A stretch of 64,000 bases of DNA, taken from DATAOG01 sp963753685 (GTDB lineage: Bacteria > Pseudomonadota > Alphaproteobacteria > Geminicoccales > Geminicoccaceae). The stretch spans positions 496,001 through 560,000 of the forward strand of contig CAVWDE010000006.1 in assembly GCA_963753685.1 (NCBI GenBank), in the 5' to 3' direction. A program made the translations under genes and the position numbers. Positions 18,269-26,171 of the stretch are shown here, one piece after another; position 1 is the first letter of the stretch; the number at the start of each line of letters is the position of its first letter. The notes beneath the pieces were generated by a model. The model made no database searches. It worked only from the letters and a program-made list of their open reading frames with translations, and was not told where the DNA came from.

Positions 18269-18322
18269 TCGTTGTCGAGCGCGCTCGCCTGGCGCGCGCC
18301 TGAGCAATCCATAGGCATTCGC

Positions 18323-18338
18323 TGGCACGAAAGCTGCA
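18323..18338 (+). promoter_or_regulatory. Sigma-54 (RpoN) promoter upstream of urtA
   Basis: TGGCACGAAAGCTGCA matches the -24/-12 consensus: TGGCACG with the invariant GG at 18324-18325, exactly 10 bases, then GC at 18336-18337. Transcription would begin near 18349, leaving a ~26-base leader before urtA. Sigma-54 with NtrC is the known control of urea uptake in many proteobacteria. No clear NtrC box was found in the upstream 50 bases. Confidence 0.75.
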
Positions 18339-18374
18339 AGGTCTCGCTCCGACAAAGCCAAGGGAGGAGACCCA

Positions 18375-19697
18375 ATGATCGAAGCGGTGGTGAGAGGGGG
18401 ACGCCATGCGGCGATCGCGGCAGCGGCCGCGTTGGCGCTGGCGACCGGTGCGGCCTCGGTCCAGGCGGCGGACCAGGGGCCGATCAAGGTCGGCGTCTTG
18501 CATTCGCTCTCGGGCACGATGGCGATCAGCGAGACCACGCTGAAGGACGTGGTCCTGATGCTGATCGACGATTTGAACGCCAGGGGCGGCCTGCTCGGCC
18601 GCAAGGTCGAGGCGGTGGTGGTCGATCCGGCGTCCAACTGGCCGCTGTTCGCCGAGAAGGCGCGCGAGCTGCTCGAGAAGGACAAGGTCGATGCGGTGTT
18701 CGGCTGCTGGACCTCGGTGTCGCGCAAGTCCGTGCTGCCGGTGTTCGAGGAGCTGAACGGCCTGTTGTTCTACCCGGTGCAGTATGAGGGCGAGGAGAGC
18801 TCGAAGAACGTCTTCTATACCGGCGCCGCACCGAACCAGCAGGCGATCCCGGCCGTCGAGTACCTGATGAGCGAGGCCGGCGGCGGCGCCACGCGCTTCG
18901 TGCTGCTCGGCACCGACTACGTCTACCCGCGCACCACCAACAAGATCCTGCGCGCCTTCCTGCACGCCAAGGGGATCACCGACGACGACATCATGGAGAC
19001 CTACACGCCGTTCGGCTTCTCCGACTGGCAGACGATCGTCTCCCAGGTCAAGGACTTCGCCTCCAAGGGCAAGAAGACGGCGATCGTCTCGACCATCAAC
19101 GGCGACGCCAACGTGCCCTTCTACAAGGAGCTGGCGAACCAGGGGATCGATGCCGCCGACCTGCCGGTGGTCGCGTTCTCGGTCGGCGAGGAGGAGCTGT
19201 CGGGCATCGACACGTCCAACCTGGTCGGCCATCTCGCCGCCTGGAACTACTTCATGTCGGTCGACACCCCCGAGAACGCCGCCTTCATCAAGAATTGGCA
19301 CGCGTACCTCAAGGACGACAAGCGGGTGACCAACGACCCGATGGAGGCGCACTATATCGGCTTCAACATGTGGGTGCAGGCGGTCGAGCAGGCCGGCACC
19401 ACCGACGTCGACGCCGTGCGCCAGGCGATGATCGGCCAGCAGGTCAAGAACCTGACCGGCGGCATCGCGGTCATGAACGCCAACCATCACCTCTCCAAGC
19501 CGGTGCTGATCGGCGAGATCCAGGCCGACGGCCAGTTCGAGGTGGTGTGGAAGACCGACGACCTGGTCGCGGGCGATGCCTGGTCCGACTACATCCCGGA
19601 GAGCAAGAAGCTGACCGCGGACTGGACCTATCCCTGGGTCTGCGGCAACTGCGAGACGCCGAAGTACGGCGGCGAGCCGATCGGCCTGGGCAAGTAG
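18375..19697 (+). CDS. urtA: Urea ABC transporter substrate-binding protein
   Basis: This periplasmic protein captures urea for the UrtBCDE transporter. It has 440 residues, starts at ATG 18375 after GGGAGGAG, and has a signal peptide ending near AASVQAAD. The mature start, PIKVGVLHSLSGTMAISETTLK, and the segments GCWTSVSRKSVLPVFEEL and LLFYPVQYEGEESSKNVFY are typical of UrtA in the branched-chain amino acid-binding (Leu/Ile/Val) fold. It ends with ADWTYPWVCGNCETPKYGG, also typical. It is the first gene behind the sigma-54 promoter and is followed by urtB after 79 bases. Confidence 0.97.
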   Translation: MIEAVVRGGRHAAIAAAAALALATGAASVQAADQGPIKVGVLHSLSGTMAISETTLKDVVLMLIDDLNARGGLLGRKVEAVVVDPASNWPLFAEKARELLEKDKVDAVFGCWTSVSRKSVLPVFEELNGLLFYPVQYEGEESSKNVFYTGAAPNQQAIPAVEYLMSEAGGGATRFVLLGTDYVYPRTTNKILRAFLHAKGITDDDIMETYTPFGFSDWQTIVSQVKDFASKGKKTAIVSTINGDANVPFYKELANQGIDAADLPVVAFSVGEEELSGIDTSNLVGHLAAWNYFMSVDTPENAAFIKNWHAYLKDDKRVTNDPMEAHYIGFNMWVQAVEQAGTTDVDAVRQAMIGQQVKNLTGGIAVMNANHHLSKPVLIGEIQADGQFEVVWKTDDLVAGDAWSDYIPESKKLTADWTYPWVCGNCETPKYGGEPIGLGK

Positions 19698-19776
19698 CCA
19701 GCGCCGACCAACGAACGGCCGGGCCCTGGCTGCGAGTGGGCCCGGCCGACCACCTTCACCGGGGCAGGACCGCCCG

Positions 19777-21390
19777 ATGTCACGCCTGCTGCTCGTTCTC
19801 GGCCTGATCGGCGCGCTCCTTTGCGCGCCCGCGGCCGCCTGGGCGGATGCTTTCGCGGACGCGGTCAAGGCGCTCGATGCCTCCTCCTACAGCGCCAAGG
19901 CCGCGGCGGTCGACACGCTCGCGGCCCTCCAGGACGACCGCGCGGTCCCGGTGCTGCAGGCGATGCTGCAAAGCCGCCTGTTCGTGCACCGGACCGACGG
20001 CGCCCTGGTGATCGGCGAGAAGCAGGGCCAGGCGTATCACCTCACCAGTCCGCTGGACGGCAGCGAGCTCGGCACCGCGCCCGGCAGCGAGCTCGACAAG
20101 GTCGGGGTCAACAACGCCGTCCGGGGCACGCTCAAGGCGGCGCTCGGCCGCCTCCAGCTGCAGAGCCCGAACCCCGCGCGCCGGCTGGCGGCGGTCGAGG
20201 ACGTTCTGCGCGACCGCTCGCCGGAGGCGGCCGAGCTCTTGCGCCAGGCGCTCGCCGCCGAGACCGACATGGGCGTCAAGGCGGCGATGCAGTTCGGGGT
20301 CGCGGCCATGGATCTCGCCGGCACCGATCCCGACAAGCGGCTCGCGGCGATCGATCTGCTCGCGGGCTCGTTCGATCCGCGGGCCCGCGCGCTGCTCGGC
20401 GAGGTGATGGCCGATCCCAAGGCGGCGCCCGAGATCCGCAAGGCCGCCGAGGCCGCGATCACGCGCGTCGATCGCAACCGGCGGCTGCTCGATCTCGTGG
20501 CCGACCTCTATCAGGGCATCTCGCTCGGCTCGATCCTGCTGCTCGCCGCCATCGGGCTCGCGATCACCTTCGGGGTCATGGGCGTGATCAACATGGCCCA
20601 TGGCGAGATGCTGATGCTCGGCGCCTACACGACCTTCGTGGTCCAGGAGCTGTTCCGCGCCTTCCTGCCGGCGTCCTGGTTCGACCTCTACCTGGTGGCG
20701 GCGGTGCCGGCGGGCTTCGTGGTCGCGGGCGCGGTCGGGATCCTGATCGAGCGCGGCCTGATCCGCTTCCTGTACGGTCGCCCGCTCGAGACCCTGCTCG
20801 CGACCTGGGGCGTCAGCCTGATCCTGCAGCAGACGGTGCGCACCATCTTCGGCGCGCCCAACAAGGCGGTCGCCAACCCGTCCTGGATGTCGGGCGGCAT
20901 CGAGGTCGCGGGCATCGCGCTGACCTACAACCGCCTGGTGATCATCGTCTTCTGTCTCGTGGTGCTGGGCGCGGTCGCGCTGACGCTGCGCTTTACCCGC
21001 TTCGGCCTCGAGATGCGCGCGGTCACCCAGAACCGGCGCACGGCTGCCACCATGGGCATCAACACCGCCTGGGTCGACGCGCTGACCTTCGGCCTTGGCT
21101 CCGGCGTCGCCGGCATGGGCGGGGTGGCGCTCTCCCAGATCGGCAACGTCAGCCCCAACCTCGGCCAGCTGTACATCATCGACAGCTTCATGGTCGTGGT
21201 GTTCGGCGGCGTCGGCAATCTCGCCGGCACCTTCGTCGGCGCCATGACGCTGGGCGTGATCAACAAGTTCCTGGAGCCGCTCGCCGGCGCCGTGCTCGGT
21301 AAGGTGGTGGTGCTGGCGCTGATCATCCTGTTCATCCAGAGACGGCCGCGCGGCCTGTTCGCCCTCAAGGGCCGCGCGGTGGAGGCCTGA
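19777..21390 (+). CDS. urtB: Urea ABC transporter permease UrtB
   Basis: A membrane permease of the LivH type. The 537-residue protein has a signal peptide (LLLVLGLIGALLCAPAAAWA). A ~200-residue periplasmic helical domain with HEAT-like repeats follows, then the permease starting at about residue 240 (YQGISLGSILLLAAIGLAITFGVMGVINMAHGE). The long N-terminal extension is normal for UrtB and separates it from LivH. GTFVGAMTLGVINKFLEP near the end is family-like. It is followed by urtC with almost no gap. Confidence 0.96.
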   Translation: MSRLLLVLGLIGALLCAPAAAWADAFADAVKALDASSYSAKAAAVDTLAALQDDRAVPVLQAMLQSRLFVHRTDGALVIGEKQGQAYHLTSPLDGSELGTAPGSELDKVGVNNAVRGTLKAALGRLQLQSPNPARRLAAVEDVLRDRSPEAAELLRQALAAETDMGVKAAMQFGVAAMDLAGTDPDKRLAAIDLLAGSFDPRARALLGEVMADPKAAPEIRKAAEAAITRVDRNRRLLDLVADLYQGISLGSILLLAAIGLAITFGVMGVINMAHGEMLMLGAYTTFVVQELFRAFLPASWFDLYLVAAVPAGFVVAGAVGILIERGLIRFLYGRPLETLLATWGVSLILQQTVRTIFGAPNKAVANPSWMSGGIEVAGIALTYNRLVIIVFCLVVLGAVALTLRFTRFGLEMRAVTQNRRTAATMGINTAWVDALTFGLGSGVAGMGGVALSQIGNVSPNLGQLYIIDSFMVVVFGGVGNLAGTFVGAMTLGVINKFLEPLAGAVLGKVVVLALIILFIQRRPRGLFALKGRAVEA

Positions 21391-21391
21391 G

Positions 21392-22528
21392 GTGCAGGGC
21401 GGTCGCCTGCTGTCGCTGCCCGGCTGGACCGCCTTCGGCGTGGTCGGCCTGATCCTGCTCGCCGGCGTCCCGGCGCTGAACGGCCTCGTGCCGCCGGGCT
21501 CGGCCCTGCACCTGCCGAACTACCTGGTGCCGCTGCTCGGCAAATACGTCTGCTACGCGCTGCTGGCGCTGTCGCTCGACCTGGTCTGGGGCTACGCCGG
21601 CATCCTCTCGCTCGGCCACGGCGCCTTCTTCGCGCTCGGCGGCTACGCCATGGGCATGCATCTGATGCGCGAGATCGGCACGCGCGGCGTCTACGGCAAT
21701 CCGGTGCTGCCCGACTTCATGGTGTTCCTCGCCTGGAAGCAGCTGCCCTGGTACTGGTACGGCTTTGACCACTTCGCGTTCGCGGCGCTGATGGTGGTCC
21801 TGGTGCCGGGGCTGCTCGCCTTCGTGTTCGGCTGGCTCGCCTTCCGCTCACGGGTCACCGGCGTCTATTTCTCGATCATCACCCAGGCGATGACCTTCGC
21901 GCTCGAGCTGGCGTTCTTCCGCAACGACATGGGCTTCGGCGGCAACAACGGCCTGACCGACTTCAAGGACCTGCTGGGCTTCGATCTGCAGGCGACGGCG
22001 ACCCGGCTCTGGCTCTACGGGCTCAGCGTGGTGGCGCTCGGGCTCGCCTTTCTCCTCTGCCGCTTCATCGTCCAGTCCAAGCTCGGCCGGCTGCTGCTGG
22101 CGATCCGCGACGCCGAGAGCCGGGTGCGCTTCCTCGGCTATTCGGTGACCTGGGCGAAGCTGTTCGTGTGGACCGTCTCGGCCATGCTGGCCGGCATCGC
22201 GGGCGCGCTCTACGTGCCCCAGGTCGGGATCATCAACCCGTCCGAGTTCTCGCCCGCGAATTCGATCGCGATCGCGATCTGGGTCGGGGTCGGCGGCCGC
22301 GGCACGCTGCTCGGCGCGCTGCTCGGCGCGGTCCTCGTCAACTACGCCCAAAGCTACTTCACGGCTGCCGCCCCCGAGCTCTGGCTGTTCATGCTGGGCG
22401 GCCTGTTCGTGCTCGCGACCGTGTTCCTGCCCAAGGGCATCGTCGGCACGCTCGCGGGCCTGCGCCTGCCGGGCGCGCGACCCGCCCCGGACGGCGACTC
22501 CCCGAGCCTGAGGGCCGAGAATGCCTGA
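21392..22528 (+). CDS. urtC: Urea ABC transporter permease UrtC
   Basis: The second membrane permease (LivM type), 378 residues with about nine hydrophobic helices. The diagnostic stretch is LSLDLVWGYAGILSLGHGAFFALGGYAMG near residue 60; later come NNGLTDFKDLLGF and GVGGRGTLLGALLGAVLVN. GTG at 21392 is chosen because it is one base beyond the urtB stop, with GGAGG inside the urtB end serving as ribosome site. Its 3' end overlaps urtD by eight bases. Confidence 0.96.
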   Translation: MQGGRLLSLPGWTAFGVVGLILLAGVPALNGLVPPGSALHLPNYLVPLLGKYVCYALLALSLDLVWGYAGILSLGHGAFFALGGYAMGMHLMREIGTRGVYGNPVLPDFMVFLAWKQLPWYWYGFDHFAFAALMVVLVPGLLAFVFGWLAFRSRVTGVYFSIITQAMTFALELAFFRNDMGFGGNNGLTDFKDLLGFDLQATATRLWLYGLSVVALGLAFLLCRFIVQSKLGRLLLAIRDAESRVRFLGYSVTWAKLFVWTVSAMLAGIAGALYVPQVGIINPSEFSPANSIAIAIWVGVGGRGTLLGALLGAVLVNYAQSYFTAAAPELWLFMLGGLFVLATVFLPKGIVGTLAGLRLPGARPAPDGDSPSLRAENA

Positions 22529-23283
22529 GCCCGCCGCCGTCATGCACGGCTCGATGCTCTATCTGGACGGCGTCACCGTCAGCTTCGACGGCTTCCGGGC
22601 GCTGAACGAACTGTCCCTGGTCGTCGAGCCCGGCGCGCTGCGCACGATCATCGGCCCGAACGGCGCCGGCAAGACCACGATGATGGACGTGATCACGGGC
22701 AAGACCCGGCCCGATCGCGGCCAGGTCATGTTCCAGGGCGGCGTCGACCTCACCCGGCTCGACGAGGCCGCGATCGCCAATCTCGGCATCGGGCGCAAGT
22801 TCCAGCGGCCGACCGTGTTCGAGAACCTGACCGTGCAGGAGAACCTCGAGCTCGCGCTCGAGCACGACCGGCGGACCTGGCCGACCCTGATCGCGCGGCT
22901 CAGCCCCGAGGAGCATGGGCGGATCGACGAAGTGCTCGGCACGATCGGGCTCGGCGAGCCAGAAGCAGGCGCCGGCCGGCACGCTGTCCCACGGCCAGAA
23001 GCAGTGGCTCGAGATCGGCATGCTGCTGATCCAGAAGACCCAGCTCCTCTTGCTCGACGAGCCGGTCGCCGGCATGAGCGACCACGAGACCGAGAAGACC
23101 GCGGCCCTGATCCGGACCATCGTCGGCGAGTGCACGGTGATCGTGGTCGAGCACGACATGGCGTTCGTGCGCGACCTCGGCGCCAAGACCACCGTGCTGC
23201 ACGAGGGCCGGGTGCTGGCGGAAGGCTCGGTCGAGGCCGTGCAGTCCAACCCCGAGGTGATCGAGGTCTATCTGGGACGATGA
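22521..23283 (+). CDS. urtD: Urea ABC transporter ATPase UrtD, one frame break
   Basis: One of the two cytoplasmic ATPases. Walker A is GPNGAGKT (residues 45-52), and the LivG-type segment GIGRKFQRPTVFENLTVQENLELAL is present. After GTIGLGE the frame slips by one extra base near 22958. Beyond it QKQAPAGTLSHGQKQWLEIG (signature), LLLLDEPVAGMSDHE (Walker B and D-loop) and VVEHDMAFVR (H-loop) complete a protein of about 253 residues ending at 23283. All motifs are intact apart from the slip, so it is likely functional. It is followed not by urtE but by an antisense toxin-antitoxin pair. Confidence 0.92.
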
Positions 23284-23317
23284 GGGCGCGATCTGAGCGG
23301 CTCGACCCGGGGCGACG

Positions 23318-23713
23318 TCACTCGGCCGCCGCCCGTTGCTCCGACCTGACGGCTGCGACGGCGCGGGCGACCGCCTCGGGCTCGTGCTCGATCACGCGCA
23401 GATACGTGCGGATGGTCTCGTCCGGCACGCCGCCCATGGCCTCCCAGCGCCGGACTTCCGCGGCATCGAGGCCGAAGCGCTCGGCGAACAGCGCGTGCGC
23501 GAGGCCCATCCTGGTCCTCAGGCCATACACGTCGAAGACATGCAGGCGCACGAACTCGCCGCGTGCCAGCGCCTCCGACATGTCCGGCGCAACGTCGGGA
23601 TCCTCGGCGATCTGCCGCGCGATGTCCTCATCGGTCATCGCGTCGATCCGCGCCCAGTCAGTCTTGCTCGGTGAGCTCATCGCCTCCTCGAACGACTTTC
23701 GCACCAAAGGCAT
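23318..23713 (-). CDS. HTH antitoxin partner of the BrnT-like toxin
   Basis: A 131-residue protein whose gene overlaps the 3' end of the BrnT-like gene by 56 bases on the same strand, in toxin-first order as in brnTA. ATG 23713 is preceded by GGAGGGAG. The N-terminus has the antitoxin-like stretch MTDEDIARQIAEDPDVAPDMSEAL. The C-terminal half reads GLRTRMGLAHALFAERFGLD then AEVRRWEAMGGVPDETIRTYL, a Cro/XRE-like helix-turn-helix rather than the DUF4415 ribbon-helix-helix of classical BrnA. It should bind its own promoter and the toxin. Assignment as antitoxin rests on context and motif. Confidence 0.78.
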   Translation of the reverse strand: MPLVRKSFEEAMSSPSKTDWARIDAMTDEDIARQIAEDPDVAPDMSEALARGEFVRLHVFDVYGLRTRMGLAHALFAERFGLDAAEVRRWEAMGGVPDETIRTYLRVIEHEPEAVARAVAAVRSEQRAAAE

Positions 23714-23960
23714 GAAGCTCCCTCCGATTGGCCTTACGCAACGAGATGATGCGGCGCGCCGTGCCTCGCAAGGTGTACACGCACACGTGCAGGCGGGCGT
23801 TGATCCAACCATAGGCGATGAACCGCGGTTCACCATAGTCGCTTCGCCTGTCCTCGACGATGAACGGCGAGGCTTTGAGCAACTTGGCCGCATCATCGAG
23901 CGCGACGCCATGCCGCTCGAGATTGCTCGCGTCCTTGCTGGGGTCGTACTCGATCTCCAT
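23658..23960 (-). CDS. brnT: BrnT-family toxin (DUF497)
   Basis: A 100-residue RNase-type toxin of the BrnT/DUF497 family. The pattern is clear: MEIEYDPSKDASNLERHGVA, then ASPFIVEDRRSDYGEPRFIAYG and the end VYTLRGTARRIISLRKANRRE. The open frame goes to 24029. ATG 23960 gives the canonical family start, and ATG 23972 is an alternative. It lies antisense inside the urea-transport operon, between urtD and urtE, so its transcription opposes that of the operon. Confidence 0.9.
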   Translation of the reverse strand: MEIEYDPSKDASNLERHGVALDDAAKLLKASPFIVEDRRSDYGEPRFIAYGWINARLHVCVYTLRGTARRIISLRKANRRELHAFGAKVVRGGDELTEQD

Positions 23961-24031
23961 CGCTTGACCCATAACCGCGGACCGCGCCAAACGCCAGAAT
24001 CGATTCAACCGTTGCGGGAAGCGCCTCACCG

Positions 24032-24727
24032 ATGCTGAGCGTCGAGGACGTCCATCTCTACTACGGTGCCAGCCATGTGCTGCGGGGTGTCGGCCTGAAG
24101 GCCGTGCTCGGGCGGGTGACCTGCATCCTCGGCCGCAACGGCGTCGGCAAGACCTCCGTGCTGCGTGCGATCCTGGGCCAGGAGCCGGTGCGCGCCGGGC
24201 GGATCGACTGGGAGGGCGACAGCCTGGAGGGCAAGCGGCCCTACGAGCGGGCGCGCGCCGGCATCGGCAACGTGCCGCAGGGGCGTGAGATCTTCCCGCG
24301 GCTGTCGGTCGAGGAGAACCTGCGCACCGGGTTCGCCGCCCTGCCGCGCGCCGAGCGCCGGGTTCCTGACGAGGTGTTCGAGCTGTTCCCGGTGCTCAAG
24401 CAGATGCTACGCCGGCGTGGCGGCGATCTCTCGGGCGGCCAGCAGCAGCAGCTCGCGATCGCGCGCGCGCTGGTGACGCGCCCGCGCCTGTTGCTGCTCG
24501 ACGAGCCGACCGAGGGTATCCAGCCCTCGATCATCAAGCAGATCGGCGAGGTCATCCGGCGGCTTGCGGCGCGCGGCGACATGGCGATCCTCCTGGTCGA
24601 GCAGTATCTCGACTTCGCGCGCGAGATCGCCGACGATCTGATCGTCATGGACCGGGGCGAGGTCGTGGTGGCCGGGGCCAAGTCCGAGGTCAACGAGGCC
24701 GTGGTCAAGCGCTATCTCACGGTCTGA
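24032..24727 (+). CDS. urtE: Urea ABC transporter ATPase UrtE
   Basis: The second ATPase, LivF type, 231 residues. In order: Walker A GRNGVGKTS (residues 34-42), the UrtE-type NVPQGREIFPRLSVEENL, signature LSGGQQQQLAIARAL, Walker B LLLLDEPTEGIQPSI and the H-loop LVEQYLDFA. Its start, ATG 24032, lies 748 bases beyond the end of urtD because of the inserted toxin-antitoxin pair. Unless that region carries its own promoter, urtE and the urease genes depend on read-through from urtA. Confidence 0.96.
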   Translation: MLSVEDVHLYYGASHVLRGVGLKAVLGRVTCILGRNGVGKTSVLRAILGQEPVRAGRIDWEGDSLEGKRPYERARAGIGNVPQGREIFPRLSVEENLRTGFAALPRAERRVPDEVFELFPVLKQMLRRRGGDLSGGQQQQLAIARALVTRPRLLLLDEPTEGIQPSIIKQIGEVIRRLAARGDMAILLVEQYLDFAREIADDLIVMDRGEVVVAGAKSEVNEAVVKRYLTV

Positions 24728-24767
24728 GCTTGGCCCTTGAAACGCGTAAGGTGGGGCGGGAGAGCCA

Positions 24768-25070
24768 GTGGATCTGACGGCGCGCGAGAAGGACAAGCTG
24801 CTGGTCGCGGTCGCGGCGATGGTCGCGCGCCGGCGGTTGGAGCGGGGCGTCAAGCTCAACTATCCGGAGGCGATCGCGCTGATCACCGACTTCGTGCTCG
24901 AGGGCGCCCGCGACGGCCGGAGCGTCGCCGACCTGATGCGTGATGGCGCGCTCGTGCTGAGCCGCGAACAGGTCATGGATGGCGTGCCTGAGATGATCCA
25001 CGAGGTCCAGGTCGAGGCGACCTTCCCCGACGGCACCAAGCTCGTCACCGTCCACCACCCGATCCGCTGA
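24768..25070 (+). CDS. ureA: Urease gamma subunit
   Basis: The smallest structural subunit of nickel urease, 100 residues, the usual length. Motifs LTAREKDKLLVAVAAMVARRR, KLNYPEAIALITDFVLEGARDG and VPEMIHEVQVEATFPDGTKLVTVH are diagnostic. The start is GTG 24768, with GGGCGGGAG upstream. It is 40 bases after urtE, consistent with one transcript. ureB does not follow directly; a coiled-coil gene lies between. Confidence 0.97.
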   Translation: MDLTAREKDKLLVAVAAMVARRRLERGVKLNYPEAIALITDFVLEGARDGRSVADLMRDGALVLSREQVMDGVPEMIHEVQVEATFPDGTKLVTVHHPIR

Positions 25071-25116
25071 GGCGAATTGTGCTATCCTGTTCGCGGTTGA
25101 TGCGACGAGGCCGACC

Positions 25117-25449
25117 ATGAACAGTGCACCGCTGGCGAGGCGGCGGCAGGAGGCCGGCGGCGACTACGCCCAGATGGCCGAAGCCCTCAACGACGAGATC
25201 ACGGTGGAGCTTGCGACCAAGTCCGATCTCCGCGCGCTCGAGGGGGCGCTTAAGACGGAGATCACTGAGCTAAGGACCGAGCTTCGGACCGAGATCGGCG
25301 GGGTCCGCACCGAGCTTGCGAGAACCCGGGGCGAGCTCGAGGGCAAGATCGAGAATGCGAAGGCCGAAATCATCAAGTGGGTGGCAGGAATGATGCTCGT
25401 TCACCTGGTTGCCGTCGTTGGCCTCGTGCGCCTGCTGTTCGTGCCCTGA
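25117..25449 (+). CDS. Coiled-coil protein with C-terminal membrane anchor (DUF1640-like)
   Basis: A 110-residue protein between ureA and ureB. Residues ~20-90 form a charged heptad pattern rich in repeats (LKTEITELRTELRTEIGGVR, then LARTRGELEGKIENAKAE). A single transmembrane helix, VAGMMLVHLVAVVGLVRLLF, ends the protein. This is the layout of the small coiled-coil proteins often called DUF1640/CCDC90-like in alphaproteobacteria. Spacing is 46 bases from ureA and nine to ureB, so it is cotranscribed. No role in urease assembly is established for such proteins; a membrane tether is speculation. Confidence 0.7.
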   Translation: MNSAPLARRRQEAGGDYAQMAEALNDEITVELATKSDLRALEGALKTEITELRTELRTEIGGVRTELARTRGELEGKIENAKAEIIKWVAGMMLVHLVAVVGLVRLLFVP

Positions 25450-25458
25450 GGGACGCCG

Positions 25459-25785
25459 ATGATCCCTGGCGAAGTCATCACCAAGGACGGCGAGATCACG
25501 CTCAACGAGGGCCGGCCGGTGATCACGCTCGAGGTCGCCAACACCGGCGACCGGCCGGTCCAGGTGGGCTCTCACTACCACTTCTTCGAGACCAACGAAG
25601 CGCTGCGCTTCGACCGTGCGCGGGCCCGTGGCTGGCGGCTCGATATCCCGGCCGGCACCGCGGTCCGCTTCGAGCCCGGGCAGACGCGCGAGGTCCAGCT
25701 GGTGCCGATCGCCGGCCTGCGGGTGATCTTCGGCTTCAACGGCCTGGTGATGGGCGCGCTCGATTCCGGCGAAGCGGGCGACTGA
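25459..25785 (+). CDS. ureB: Urease beta subunit
   Basis: The 108-residue structural beta subunit. It begins MIPGEVITKDGEITLNEGRP and contains VANTGDRPVQVGSHYHFFET and RLDIPAGTAVRFEPGQTREV, the strongest family signatures. ATG 25459 follows GAGGGACGCCG. Together with the gamma and alpha subunits it forms the (ABC)3 enzyme that hydrolyses urea to ammonia and carbamate. Complete and normal in length. Confidence 0.97.
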   Translation: MIPGEVITKDGEITLNEGRPVITLEVANTGDRPVQVGSHYHFFETNEALRFDRARARGWRLDIPAGTAVRFEPGQTREVQLVPIAGLRVIFGFNGLVMGALDSGEAGD

Positions 25786-25800
25786 CGGTTGGAGCATGCG

Positions 25801-26157
25801 ATGGAGGTCGTCAACCTCGAGGACAAGTTCGCCCGGATCAGCGAGCTCTGGTCGCCCAAGATCCTGGCCGAGCTCAACGACTACCAGATCAAGGCGGTCC
25901 GGCTTCAGGGCGAATTCGTGTGGCACAAGCACGACGACACCGACGAGCTGTTCCTGGTCACCAAGGGCAGCCTCGTGATCCGCTTTCGCGACCGTGACGT
26001 CGCGCTCGGCCCGGGCGAGCTGCTCGTGGTGCCCAAGGGCATCGAGCACATGCCGGTCGCCGAGGAGGAGTGCGAGCTGCTGCTGATCGAGCCGGCGGGC
26101 ACGCCCAACACCGGCGATGCCGGCGGCGAGCGCACGGTCGCGGCGGACTGGATCTAG
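25801..26157 (+). CDS. Small cupin protein in the urease operon
   Basis: A 118-residue single-domain cupin. The first metal-binding motif is visible as EFVWHKHDDTDELFLVTKG (two His, one Glu) and the second as PGELLVVPKGIEHMPVAEE (His). A frame opens at TTG 25789, but ATG 25801 is preferred because GGAG at 25791-25794 is well spaced. It sits between ureB and ureC, 14 bases before ureC. Similar cupins are seen in some urease and other operons; it could bind nickel or a small ligand, but nothing here proves a function. Confidence 0.82.
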   Translation: MEVVNLEDKFARISELWSPKILAELNDYQIKAVRLQGEFVWHKHDDTDELFLVTKGSLVIRFRDRDVALGPGELLVVPKGIEHMPVAEEECELLLIEPAGTPNTGDAGGERTVAADWI

Positions 26158-26171
26158 GGGGGAGGGAGCCC

